In this document: positions 19,408 through 29,641 of the stretch, piece after piece
How the letters are laid out: each line of letters starts with the position of its first letter
How positions within the stretch are numbered: position 1 is the first letter of the stretch
Source: Semisulcospira habei
Lineage: Eukaryota > Mollusca > Gastropoda > Semisulcospiridae
Direction: 5' to 3'
Length of the DNA: 64,000 nucleotides
NCBI GenBank assembly: GCA_036245525.1
Contig: BTPG01000002.1
Span: 163,876,738 to 163,940,737 of the forward strand
Position numbers and translations under genes: made by a program
Notes under the pieces: generated by a model
Told to the model about the DNA's origin: nothing
Seen by the model: only the letters and a program-made list of their open reading frames with translations
Database searches by the model: none

Positions 19408-22161
19408 TTATATGAGAATTTTTTTCTGTTTTACTACTGGAGGAATGACGGAGTGGAGGACCGGTGACACGAGTGTCATGTGCTCGGTCATGAGCAGTCT
19501 GAGTTTTTCCTCCTCTGCTTGCAAGCCAAATGTCCTACTCTTTAAAATGTTAATGGTAGCGTGACTCTCTTCACCTCCCTGCTCACCATGAAGCGCTAAA
19601 CCAAATCCCCACTTAGTCATAAAGTCAACGCAGTGACATTCCAAGATATGTTGTTTCGGAATGATGCTACTGGCTGGAAAAGTACTTAAAAAAAAACGCA
19701 TGTAGTTTGCAATCTTGTCATTGATGTCTTGCATTGATTCATTTCTGCTCTTCACCGGCATTTTGTGAGAAACATTAGTATGGACTTGTGAGTACAGGTC
19801 GTTCAGAATTCGGAACTTTAAGGAAATGTCATGCGCTGCTGCATGAAGTTTAGGATCATCTGTCAGCTTCATGGTATTGCTGATAACACTGTTACCAACA
19901 TCAGTGAACACATCATACTTCAAGTAACGGTGGCAGTGGTTGCCAACAAACGAACGGCCATGGTATGCTTGCATGAATATCTTATTCCTCTTTAGTGCTT
20001 CGTCAAGGCCAGAAGTGACAGGTCCGCACAGAAATGGCAACTTTGTCTCTTCTCTCAGAGCTTCTATTTTGTCCTCGAATTCTGCTACCCGCTGCATCTT
20101 CTGCTCACGTCGTTCATCAAAATGCTTCACACTCTCATTGTGTCTCTTGTCGCTGAACACTGCAATACCCTCGGTCAGCTGTTTTCTTTTTTCAAGTTCT
20201 TTGATGACTCTTACTTCTGAAATGTATTTTTCAAAAGGTGTGTTTCCATCATGTGCCTCCTTTCCCTCGGCCAGTCTTTCAGCAATGACTTTATCGAGTT
20301 CGTGGCATTCTTGCTCTAGGAGGGAATGATGTTTTTTTACTATACCTAGCAGAAGATGGAGGTATGGTGGTGCAGTTTGCGAAACCTCAACATCAAAGAT
20401 TGGTTCATGTACAACATTGTTGTAACCTTTGGCATTCTTTTTGTCTCCTCCTGCACGCATGTATCGCCTATAATCCCGCTTGATGTTGTTAAGCGTTCTC
20501 TGTTTCACTTGTACTCGCTCATGTGGAGCTCTTTGTAGCTGACTTTTCGAAGCAGTACACCAGAGACAAGGGTGGACCCCTTGTGCTCCTGAGAGACCAA
20601 AGAGTTTGACGAGAAAATCGTAATCGCCAAACAGAAATACACGTATCTGTTTTTCTTTCCATTTCATGGTTTGGAGAAGTGACACCTGCTCTTTAAACGG
20701 CTGCAAAATTGTTTGAAGATTTTCATGACTGTCTTTACAGTTAGCCATACACACCAAAAACGTATTGTGTTTAGAGTTAGGGTTTTGGAGATTAGCAACT
20801 TGAAGCATTGTTTTATAACTGTTACCGCCATGATCTCCTCCTAGTTTTATCCAAATTTCATCATTTGGTATTTGTTCATGCCATTCAAGAAGATTTGCAG
20901 CTTCAAACTTGTCAAGCAGTTCAGGAACAAAATGTGTGAGATCCTCTATGTAGGCGACAGGCGTTTTCTGGCTTTCTTTCTTGTTTGTTACTTTGTTTTC
21001 AAAAGTCAGATTCTTTTGTTCAATGGTCACTGTGCCACAGAGCGCTTCTTTCTGGGTCTGTCTTTCCTTTCTTTCACTTTCAAGTTTGACACCAATGCTT
21101 CTCATGAAGCGTTTGTATGTTCTGTACTTGGACCAGCTTAATCCTAGATTGGTTCTCAGAGCAATACCCTGTTTTCTACAGACATACACGGATCGCCTAT
21201 GGCCTGCTCTGTCTAATATTGCAGTCATTTTTTCATTTCTTTCTCGTCTTAACTCGTCAGTTATTTGTTCAGCTTCATCCACTTCTGATCCGCCAGACAT
21301 ATTTGCTCTAGCACGGGCTAATACCTTAGACCTTCTTCGTATTACGGCTGATGATGCCCCTGTTGTTGGTTTTCTTGGTTTTGGTATGTGCATAAAATAC
21401 AAAGGCTGTCCTCCAGTCTTGCAACGGATTGTGGCATCAGCTGATTCATTAAGCATTGTGCGGTTTAGTGCCGTCTGATATTTTTCTTCCTCCTTTGTCA
21501 ATGGCATCTGCAGTTCCTGGACAGGTCGAAGGCTGGGTCGTTTGATATGTGGAGATGTGGCTATATCGACACCCGTTTTTTCAATGGGTGAAATGGCTAT
21601 TTCATGCGTCCGCTTGGCTGGTGGAGATGGGGTCCACACTCTTTGTAACGGCGATGTTTGAGCATCGACTTTGCATGGCGTTTTACGGGGAGTAGACATC
21701 GCGGGAATGAAAACTTGTATACCACTATCACCTTCATTAGTGCTGTTATTAGTGTCAGTGTTATGAGTGTCACTGTGACATTCCACAGATCGAAACGGTC
21801 GTTTCTTCACATGTGCACCCTTCGCTGGTCGTCCTCCTTTACCTAGCTGCATGAAATGAACGCACGCGACACATTCTTCAACACTCGTATTTGGATCGAA
21901 CATGGTCCAAATGTGTTGTGATGAGGCAATATCAGACGCCGCATTTCGCGTTGTCTCCGCAGACACACGTGTTTCAGAGTCTATCCGTTTCATCCGACTA
22001 TAGCAACTACTACACAGTGTTTTGGAGTGCATCAGGTCTTTGTCTTCCTGGATATTAATTCCATAACACTTGTGGATTAAGTGTTCATATTTGATACAAA
22101 GATATGACTTTTTATCACTGTTTCTTTTGTGATCTCCCGCCACATATTCTGCACAATGCAT
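19408..22161 (-). CDS. Chapaev/N-RAG-TP-like transposase
   Basis: A 917-residue protein that should cut and paste the element. The N-terminus is Cys/His-rich: H45, C50 and C53 (HSKTLCSSCYSRM), then an HIWTMF segment and C97/C100 (ECVAC), resembling the RAG1 N-terminal layout. Residues 150-210 are Ser/Thr/Pro-rich and 280-325 basic. The catalytic part has the LGGDHGGNSYK motif (D443), FGDYDFLVKLFGLSGAQG with D513 and a following HPCLWC, and WGFGLALHGEQGGEE (E860), which I infer to be the DDE triad. Residues 610-710 are predicted coiled coil. There is no stop or frameshift. I infer that the start at 22161 is correct because the Cys/His region follows directly. It could alternatively be called a generic RAG1/Transib-related transposase. 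Confidence 0.8.
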   Translation of the reverse strand: MHCAEYVAGDHKRNSDKKSYLCIKYEHLIHKCYGINIQEDKDLMHSKTLCSSCYSRMKRIDSETRVSAETTRNAASDIASSQHIWTMFDPNTSVEECVACVHFMQLGKGGRPAKGAHVKKRPFRSVECHSDTHNTDTNNSTNEGDSGIQVFIPAMSTPRKTPCKVDAQTSPLQRVWTPSPPAKRTHEIAISPIEKTGVDIATSPHIKRPSLRPVQELQMPLTKEEEKYQTALNRTMLNESADATIRCKTGGQPLYFMHIPKPRKPTTGASSAVIRRRSKVLARARANMSGGSEVDEAEQITDELRRERNEKMTAILDRAGHRRSVYVCRKQGIALRTNLGLSWSKYRTYKRFMRSIGVKLESERKERQTQKEALCGTVTIEQKNLTFENKVTNKKESQKTPVAYIEDLTHFVPELLDKFEAANLLEWHEQIPNDEIWIKLGGDHGGNSYKTMLQVANLQNPNSKHNTFLVCMANCKDSHENLQTILQPFKEQVSLLQTMKWKEKQIRVFLFGDYDFLVKLFGLSGAQGVHPCLWCTASKSQLQRAPHERVQVKQRTLNNIKRDYRRYMRAGGDKKNAKGYNNVVHEPIFDVEVSQTAPPYLHLLLGIVKKHHSLLEQECHELDKVIAERLAEGKEAHDGNTPFEKYISEVRVIKELEKRKQLTEGIAVFSDKRHNESVKHFDERREQKMQRVAEFEDKIEALREETKLPFLCGPVTSGLDEALKRNKIFMQAYHGRSFVGNHCHRYLKYDVFTDVGNSVISNTMKLTDDPKLHAAAHDISLKFRILNDLYSQVHTNVSHKMPVKSRNESMQDINDKIANYMRFFLSTFPASSIIPKQHILECHCVDFMTKWGFGLALHGEQGGEESHATINILKSRTFGLQAEEEKLRLLMTEHMTLVSPVLHSVIPPVVKQKKILI

Positions 22162-22402
22162 TTAGTCGCAGTGCATGGAACACACCTGTGTGTACACAGA
22201 CTGTATGCGTTTCATCAGACTCCATCATGATCAAAAGTTAAATCAAAAGTACATGTACACGGTTCACTGTTAGTGTTACACTATTTCCCGAGAAAGAAAC
22301 GTGACTATCTCCTCAATAGTATCCGTGTAACTAAGCCCTCACTTTCTCCGATTCGGCCGGGAGTGTACTAAGGCAGGCGCCTGGTACTTGTCTGTCGACA
22401 CT

Positions 22403-22917
22403 TGTCAGTGACCTCATTAACCACCCTCCTGCTTCCATCCCCCAGCGCGTAGCGAAAATCTGGTAAGTGATACTTACTGTAGGCATGCTGACCCTTATGC
22501 GTGCAAGTGTGTTTCATTGGGAAAAGTTACGTCTTCCTGTTATAGCTGTGGGAACTTTGTCAATTTCACAACAAACACCGGCATCATACATCAACAAATT
22601 CTCGTTCTCTTTATTTTCACCATAATCTGCTACACAAGTGTAAGTCGTAATGTTGTCATGTTTGGTATCAGTGTGTAGGTGAAATCTTCATCTTTTGAAC
22701 GATGTTGCTTTCACAACAGTCACTTTAGGCTGAGATGTGTTATGAATACAAACGTGTAGGTAGTTGTTATAGCGCAGAGCGCCGGACACGCTGTATACTG
22801 CTCAGTTGCAAGAGCGATATAAATAGAATGAGCGAGCGACAGTGGAATGTGACCTCGCCACGCCTTATCTCTCTGGCAGCCTGAAGCGAACTAAGTGTCA
22901 GCTGTGGTAAAGGCGTG
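22403..22917. repeat. Right terminal inverted repeat of the Chapaev-like transposon
   Basis: About 515 bp, the inverse complement of 18665-19190. It lies directly upstream of the transposase start (22161) in the minus direction, so it probably contains the transposase promoter. The outer end is GGTAAAGGCGTG. The CGGG target duplication follows at 22918-22921. Confidence 0.85.
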
Positions 22918-23460
22918 CGGGTCCTGTTGTCTGGTCTCCCAGGTGGAGTCTGTCCCTCGTAAAGGGCGAATAGTCATCAACTGTGGGGCCACCAAGGAGG
23001 CCGCGTCTTGGCCCGGCAGATGGGTCAGGTAGCAGCTGCACGGATTCGTCCGTCCGGAACAGCAAGCAACCTGGGCGTGTCAACAGCGCGTGAAGTTCAC
23101 TGACCCTGGAAGCCGTGGCTAGGGCCAACAGGAAGCACGTCTTCCGAGTCGCATCCGACAACTGCAGAGGTTCAAACGGATGGAGTTAAGCCACGCAAGC
23201 ACCCATGGAAGATCCCAACTTGGCAACAGCGAACGCAGTGCCGGGCAGTGCAGACCGAAGTGGGCCATCAGATCGGCGAGGTCTTTGCAGCTACCAGGGT
23301 CGTGCCGGCCCAAGTGCCGGTAGATGTCGGCGATCATGGCTAGGTAGCTCCGAACGGAAATTGCAGCCAGTCCCTGGTCGTAGAATAGCCAGAGGAAGAA
23401 CTCAGCTGGGGCATCGTCAGGTCCGTGGGGAGGAGGCGGTTGTCGCCACACCAGTCACAT
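22918..23460 (-). pseudogene. E4 tyrosine recombinase, N-terminal part (right of the Chapaev insertion)
   Basis: The frame 23119-23451 reads EFFLWLFYDQGLAAISVRSY then LAMIADIYRHLGRHDPGSCK, the N-terminal DNA-binding domain. It is followed in the next frame (22898-23161) by RKTCFLLALATASRVSELHA, with the first catalytic arginine present. A frameshift at about 23150 separates them. Combined with 18285-18664 it forms one gene split by the transposon. Confidence 0.7.
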
Positions 23461-24410
23461 AGCACTCGCCATTTTCCCTCATAAACTCGTCTGGTAGAGG
23501 GTCTGCGGGCTGCAGCGATAGGATCCACCGCCGCACTAGAGAAGCCTCTGCTGGTGAGGGCTTGCCGTACAATCTCCAGGCGTGGAGGAGGAGACACTCT
23601 GGGCACGGATGGTACAGCGGCTGTTGCGGTTGCTTCAGTATCGTGCGGGGCGTGGGGAGCTGCAGCGGAGGGCATGTGGCGAGGTTCAAAAGGTCTGTGG
23701 TCCACGACCTGGTCCAGCAGAAGGGGGGCCACCAGGAAAAGGACCATGTTGCAGCCGTGGAGCTTGAGGAGGACTTTGGGCACCAGCACGGACGTAGGGT
23801 AAGCATAGGCGACGTTCCAGCGATGGAAAGCACGTCGACTGCCCAAGCTAGCGGCTCTGGAACCGATAGACGAACAGCGGTAGCTGGCGGTTCCATCGCG
23901 TCGCGAAGAGGTCGATCATCGGAGCCTCCCACCTGGTCCCGATCATCCTGAAGATGTCCGGACGTAGCATCCACTCGGTGTGGAGAAACTGTCTGCGGCG
24001 CAATAGATGCCCGGAATGTCTCTCGCCCGAAGAGCGATGCCCCGATCCTTGCACCAGCGAAGCACCTGGTGGTCGTCTTCCGCTGTGGCGACGCGGGGAC
24101 CTAAGCGAGGATACCGAAGAGTGAGGGGCAGGACGGCGATCCCGAGGGTAGCGGTTGCGGCACGAGGAACGGGACACGTGGGTGGATCGTACAAAGTCTG
24201 TCGTCGTCCGTGAAGAAGCCCTGGGGTGCCGGTAGTCCCACGAAGTCCGGGAGGAAGAGCGCAGTCTCGACGGCCGATCCCGCGAACTGGAACGGTGAGG
24301 CGTAGTTAAGCCGGTCCTACCATCACGTCGAGGCCCCACTGTACTGGTACGTCGTCGCCGGCTCCTGTCGCGACTCTTATCTCTGTGTGGCGCGGAAGTA
24401 CTTCTGGAGT
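23417..24410 (-). pseudogene. E4 pol remnant: RNase H end and C-terminal region
   Basis: The minus-strand frames 23340-23846 and 23417-23974 carry PEPLAWAVDVLSIAGTSPML and SWTTDLLNLATCPP, the segment after RNase H in DIRS pol. The frame 23848-24339 retains SLRSP-like gag sequence and DIFRMIGTRWEAPMIDLFAT next to RQLPLFVYRFQSR. The RT palm and the core RNase H are missing, so gag and the pol end have been joined by a deletion. Confidence 0.6.
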
Positions 24411-24415
24411 CAGGC

Positions 24416-25280
24416 TGTTACGATTGTGGTTGTGTTATCCTGTGAGAGCGTACATGTTATTCGTAGGTAACGATCCGATGTTTATTTGAGCTATCACGGT
24501 TATGATTTACGTGCCTGTTTAATAAGATTTTCTTTTGTTCGTGAGTAGAGCCGATTTCGTTTTGTTAAGTTTAGTCCGGAACGTTCTAGAAAGGTCGCAC
24601 TGTCTAGTGGCCTCGTAAGTGTCACGTCGGTTAGTTGACATCGCAACATTTTCGCTACTTTTTGTTTTCCTGTGCGCGTGTAATGAGCAGCCTTTATTTT
24701 GTTTTGGGAATGTTCTCGTACCTTTTTGAGCTATCATGGAACGTGGTGATAGGGTTACCATACTTTTATGTGTCTTTATTATACGCTAGAATTTAGAGCT
24801 GAAGTAAGCAGCCGTGTTTTTGTAGCCTGTTATAGTTTTTCTCGAAAGTTCATGTTAATGAGCTTCGGCTGCGTGTTTCGTTCTGATTGGTTGAGTTGTA
24901 TGATTTCCATAGAAGATTCTGGAATTTGATAGTATCTATAAGGAGGGCGCTGGGAAAGCCCGTTAGTACATTGTCTTGCTTTGTCAATTGTAGAGACACG
25001 CAGTTTATTGCGAGAGACGCTGTGTATGAGAAACTTTGTGTCGCAGTGAGGACATCGCAGAAGAGACTTTGTATCAGTTGTTTGTGCATTTGAAAGTGCA
25101 TTACTGTGTGGATATCGCATCGCTAAATTAAATATTGTTGGAACTGTTACTCCAGTATTGTCTACATCCTTAAGCCACGTGTGACGGATTGCAGCTGAAC
25201 GAGGTTTACTTTAAAGAACTCTACGTATGTGTATGTCTGGTGTGTTTATCATACTTCGACTACAACTCCACCACGTAACA
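24416..25280 (+). repeat. Gypsy left LTR
   Basis: 865 bp, nearly identical to 28770-29636 and to the solo LTR at 5719-6566. It contains a conserved TATCTATAAGGAGGGCGCTG block near 24932, probably the core promoter, and AATTAAATATTGTTGG near 25125 close to the presumed polyadenylation zone. Confidence 0.93.
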
Positions 25281-25362
25281 TTTTGGCGACCCCGACGAGA
25301 CCTCTTCAGTTGGTTCAGTGGAAAGGGTAGCAGGAGAAAACAGCCAGCAGTGAAAAGCAGAG

Positions 25363-26640
25363 ATGGCGACATCAGAGATGGAGATATTCCTGAAAATTGG
25401 AAAGGAATGTGGACTCGAAGGAGCTCAACTCCTCGAGTTTGTAAAGGAGAGAGAAGAGAAAGATGAAAAGAAACGAGAGAAAGAAGAAAAGGAGAGACTG
25501 GAGAGAGAAGAAAGAGCCAAAGAGCGTGAAATCAGGAGACTCGAAATCCAAGCAGAAGAAGCAGAGAAACAGCAAAGAGAAGCAGAGAAACAGCGAAGAG
25601 AGGCAGAGAAACAACGAGAAGAGGAGCGAGAAGAGGCGGAGAGGCAACGTCAACACGAAATTCATCTAAAGCAGATGGAGATAGAGGCACAGAGCCAGAG
25701 AACTAATGAAGCAACAGCATTAGCGAGCAGAGAACAAACAGCCCGTGCGCCAAAACTTCCACCTTTCATTGAAAATTCAGATAAGATGGACGCTTATCTG
25801 GAGCGATTCGAGCGCTTCGCAAATAGCAACAATTGGAAACAAGAGACTTGGGCTATTAAACTGAGCGCACTTCTAACTGACAAAGCGCTTGAATTTTACA
25901 CCCGTTTGCCAAGAGAAGAAGCTGAAGAGTATACACAGTTGAAAGCCGCCCTGCTGAGACAGTATGACTTTACTGAAGAAGGTTACAGGTGACGATTTCG
26001 GAACTGCAAGCCTGAAGAAGGAGAAACACCCGGCCTATTCATTGAGAGAATTAGAAGCTACCTGGAGAAATGGATAGAGCTGGCTGGCCTAAACAGAGAG
26101 TACCAAGACCTGTGCGACCTAATCATCAAAGAACAAGTCCTCAGCGCATGTTCTAAGGACCTGGCCGCCCACCTCAGAGAGCAAAAGGACCAGTCACTAA
26201 AGGCCCTGGCCGACTTCGCTCAAAGATACCTTGACGCTCACAACATGAAGTTCGGGTCCAGTAAGCCGCAGCATGAGTCTGAACCAGCAGAGGACATCCA
26301 CAATGTCAGAGACAAACCGAAATACATGCCGGTGGAGAACCTGACATGTTTTCTCTGTGGAAAGAAAGGTCACAAGGCGATACGGTGTCCTTCTAAAGAT
26401 GTTCCCCGAAGCGACAACATCAAAAGATCCAACCAAGATCGTGGGATAGCAGGCAGAAGCAGTACCACGTCTCAACACAGAGCTGCCGCTGTATTAGCCA
26501 ATGATGTGACGTCATCCAATGACTTTGAGTCTAGAGAAAAGCGAGTGACACCAGAGCTGATCGAATCTTTCAGAAAGAATGGACGCATCCCAGTAGGAGA
26601 TGGGACTACATTTTTACGTCTCAAACATCGCGCTGCCTGA
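25363..26640 (+). pseudogene. Gypsy gag with one in-frame stop
   Basis: The frame from ATG 25363 to TGA 26638-26640 is open except for one TGA at 25990-25992 (codon 210). Residues 30-110 are a strongly charged Glu/Lys/Arg coiled coil. Residues about 125-290 form the capsid-like part, with MDAYLERFERFANSNNW and a GYR-x-RFRNCKPEEGETPGLF region resembling the SCAN/retroviral capsid C-terminal fold. A CCHC knuckle follows at C329-C332-H337-C342 (CFLCGKKGHKAIRC). Gag would form the particle and bind RNA. The stop is a single change, consistent with CGA to TGA decay, but was not further tested. Protease lies in the next frame. Confidence 0.88.
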
Positions 26641-28553
26641 GAATGCAGTGCCGAACATGCCGGTGGTGTCAGGATTCGTCGGCGACACACCAGTGAGAGT
26701 GTTGAGAGACACTGGTTGTAGCTGCATCATCGTGAGAGAGGACCTAGTAGCTGAAGACCAGAAGGTACAGGAGTGGACCATCCTCATTTTGGCTGACAGA
26801 ACCGTAAGGATTATCCCTCTTGCCAAAGTCAGTGTCGACACCCCATACTTGACAGGAGAGGTGAAGGCGTTGTGCGTGAAGACGCCAGTCTACGACCTCA
26901 TCATCGGAAACATTGATGGTGCCAGAAACGCAGACGATCCAGATCCAGAGTGGAGACCTGAAATATGTTCTGTTACCACGAGAAGTCAAGCAAAGAAGAG
27001 TCACCAGACCATCCCTCTAAAAGTGGCGGATAACACGAAAGCAGCTGTCGTGAATAGAGACAAGCTGGTGGAGCTACAGAGAGGTCAAGACAAACCAAAA
27101 TTGGCAGAATCGGTGCGTCTTGCTGATGACGAAAGACTAGACAACGAGAACCTGTTTGACCTTAATGAACTCCGACACAAAGAGGATGTAGAAGATATCC
27201 AGTTCGGTCAGAATCTGACCCAGACTCAACGTGAAGAACTGCGCTTCCTGACTCAAGAGTTCGAGCATCGGTTTACACCTGACCCAGGGACAACAGACAC
27301 CATCCAGCACGAGGTAAACCTGACATCAAACGAGCCAGTTCGCAGCAAACCTTATCGTCTTCCTTATAATACGAGAGAAGAATTGAAAAAGGATATCAAG
27401 GAAATGCTGAGTCTGAATGTCATCAGAGTCCAAGTCACCATATGCGTCCCCAGTTGTCATCATGAAGAAACCAGATGGATCGAACCGAGTGTGTATGGAC
27501 TATCGCAGACTCAATAAACTAACAATCTTTGATCCAGAACCTATGCCCACAGCGGAAGAACTGTTCCAGAAGGTCAGTGGAGACCGATTTTTCTCCAAAA
27601 TTGACCGAATCAAGGTTGCAGAGAAAGATATCCCCAAGACAGCGTTCGTCACACCCGACGGTCATTGGGAGTTCCTGAAGATGCCTTTTGGTATGGTGAA
27701 CAGTGGTGCCACATTGAAGAGAGGACTGAAAAAGATCCTAGAAGATATGCAAAATGTGGTCTTTTACTGGGATGACATTTTGATCCATACCAAAACTTGG
27801 GGGGAACACCTCAAAGCCCTCCGAGAACTGTTCCAAAGACTGTCAGATGCGAATTTCACCATCCGTCCAAGCAAGTGTATTCTTGGGGCTGACAACATAG
27901 ACTTTATTGGACATAAATTGAGCGAAGGTTTAAAGGGGCTACACGACACCAACGTGCAGAAGATCAGGGATGCCCCGCGACCTACGACCAAGACGCAAGT
28001 CCACTCATTTATGGGCTTGGCGAACTACTACCGGGAGTTCATACCAAACTTTGCCGCAGTCACAGCACCCCTGACTGATTTGCTGAGGAAAGGACAACCT
28101 AACATAGTGAAGTGGGAGGATGCCCAAGAGCAAGCATTCCTGGCGGTTCGAGACATCCTAACCGAGAAGCCTATTCTACACCTTCCTGACCCGTTGAAAA
28201 CGTTCTTCCTGAGAACAGACGCCTCCAACGAAGGAGTAGGTGCAGTCTTGATGCAAAAAGATAACGGAAAACTCCACCCAGTGAGCTACGCCAGCAAAAA
28301 GTTGACCAGAGCTGAGAGAAACTACTCGACCATTGAGAAGGAGTGCCTAGCCATCATCTGGGGAGTAAGGCGATTCGAACTGTACCTTCTGGGAGTGCCA
28401 TTTGTTCTCCAAACAGACCATCAGCCCTTGAACTATCTAAACTCTGCAAAGTTTACAAATTCTCGTATTATGAGATGGGCGATGTTCTTACAGAATTTTG
28501 ACATTAAACTACAGTCTATCAAGGGTTCGCAGAATTTTGGAGCAGATTCCTGA
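26600..28553 (+). pseudogene. Gypsy pol: protease, RT and RNase H, no integrase
   Basis: The frame 26600-27517 starts inside the end of gag and carries the aspartic protease motif RVLRDTGCSCIIVRED (about residues 32-48). It continues to the RT entry (EPVRSKPYRLPYNTREELKK). A frameshift at about 27420 moves RT to frame 27417-28553. Seen there are SPYASPVVIMKKPDGSNRVC, MDYRRLNKL, KTAFVTPDGHWEFLKMPFG, a catalytic box reading YWDD instead of the usual YxDD with Ile/Val/Met, then RNase H with RTDASNEGVGAVL and TDHQPL. After FSKID about eight residues usual for the family are missing. The frame ends at GADS before any integrase. It is therefore non-autonomous. Confidence 0.88.
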
Positions 28554-28769
28554 GCAGAGCAGTTTAAATGAACATTTCTGTGTCCACAACATTTGCATGA
28601 AACATTTTGATGCTCAGGACTGTTTACAGGAACTGTGAGACGTTTATTTTAATTCGATTTTTGATGTGAAGTTATATTTGTTTAGGGTTTGTGTAGGTTT
28701 ACACAGCCACAACCGTTTTGAAATTTGAGAAGAAATTTTTGTGAAATTTCATTCTTAAGAGGGGGGTAA
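28554..28769 (+). other. Gypsy 3' untranslated remnant and polypurine tract
   Basis: 216 bp between the truncated pol and the right LTR. It shows no integrase motif (no HHCC zinc finger, no DDE). It ends in AAGAGGGGGGTAA, the presumed polypurine tract that primes plus-strand synthesis. Confidence 0.7.
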
Positions 28770-29636
28770 TGTTACGATTGTGGTTGTGTTATCCTGTGAG
28801 AGCGTACATGTGTTATTCGTAGGTAACGATCCAATGTTTATTTGAGCTATCATGGTTATGATTTACATGCCTGTTTAGTAAGATTTTCTTTTGTTCGTGA
28901 GTAGAGCCGATTTCGTTTTGTTAAGTTTAGTCCGGAACGTTCTAGAAAGGTCGCACTGTCTAGTGGCCTCGTAAGTGTCACGTCGGTTAGTTGACATCGC
29001 AACATTTTCACTACTTTTTGTTTTCCTGTGCGCGTGTAGTGAGCAGCCTTTATTTTGTTTTGGGAATGTTCTCGTACCTTTTTGAGCTATCATGGAACGT
29101 GGTGATAGGGTTACCATACTTTTATGTGTCTTTATTATACGCTAGAATTTAGAGCTGAAGTAAGCAGCCGTGTTTTTGTAGCCTGTTATAGTTTTTCTCG
29201 AAAGTTCATGTTAATGAGCTTCGGCTGCGTGTTTCGTTCTGATTGGTTGAGTTGTATGATTTCCATAGAAGATTCTGGAATTTGATAGTATCTATAAGGA
29301 GGGCGCTGGGAAAGCCCGTTAGTACATTGTCTTGCTTTGTCAGTTGTAGAGACACGCAGTTTATTGCGAGAGACGCTGTGTATGAGAAACTTTGTGTCGC
29401 AGTGAGGACATCGCAGAAGAGACTTTGTATCAGTTGTTTGTGCATTTGAAAGTGCATTACTGTGTGGATATCGCATCGCTGAATTAAATATTGTTGGAAC
29501 TGTTACTCCAGTATTGTCTACATCCTTAAGCCACGTGTGACAGATTGCAGCTGAACGAGGTTTACTTTAAAGAACTCTACGTGTGTGTGTGTCTGGTGTG
29601 TTTATCATACTTCGACTACAACTCCACCACGTAACA
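28770..29636 (+). repeat. Gypsy right LTR
   Basis: 867 bp starting TGTTACG and ending CGTAACA, followed by the CAGGC duplication. It differs from the left LTR by about a dozen substitutions and a 2-bp indel near 28810. Confidence 0.93.
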
Positions 29637-29641
29637 CAGGC

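Larger units (their letters stand above)
18665..22917 (-). mobile_element. Chapaev/N-RAG-TP-like DNA transposon, apparently complete
   Basis: The 4253-bp element has long terminal inverted repeats: 18665-19190 starting CACGGCTTTACCA, and 22403-22917, whose complement starts CACGCCTTTACCA. It is flanked by a 4-bp duplication, CGGG, at 18661-18664 and 22918-22921. It splits the recombinase gene of DIRS element E4, and the two DIRS halves join cleanly when it is removed. It contains a single uninterrupted 917-codon ORF (19408-22161). A CAC terminus plus 4-bp duplication is what I know of the Chapaev superfamily. N-RAG-TP of Aplysia is the relative with a RAG1-like N-terminus. The intact ORF suggests a fairly young copy. 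Confidence 0.82.
24416..29636 (+). mobile_element. Gypsy (Ty3-like) LTR retrotransposon lacking integrase
   Basis: The element is 5.2 kb with two LTRs (24416-25280 and 28770-29636) that start TGTTACG and end CGTAACA. A perfect 5-bp duplication, CAGGC, lies at 24411-24415 and 29637-29641. Directly after the left LTR comes a primer-binding-like TGGCGACCCCGACGAGACC. A purine tract, AAGAGGGGGGTAA, precedes the right LTR. Gag and protease-RT-RNase H are recognisable, but the sequence passes from the end of RNase H (28553) to the right LTR within 220 bp, so integrase is absent. By eye the LTRs differ at about a dozen positions, so the insertion is fairly recent. It sits in gag/pol of E4. Confidence 0.93.

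Noticed and set aside
19408..22161. A host RAG1-like gene
   Set aside because: The ORF is enclosed by terminal inverted repeats and a target duplication inside another transposon, so it is a mobile element protein and not a domesticated gene.
25372..25665. Leucine/phenylalanine-rich ORF on the minus strand
   Set aside because: Antisense shadow of the charged coiled-coil of Gypsy gag.
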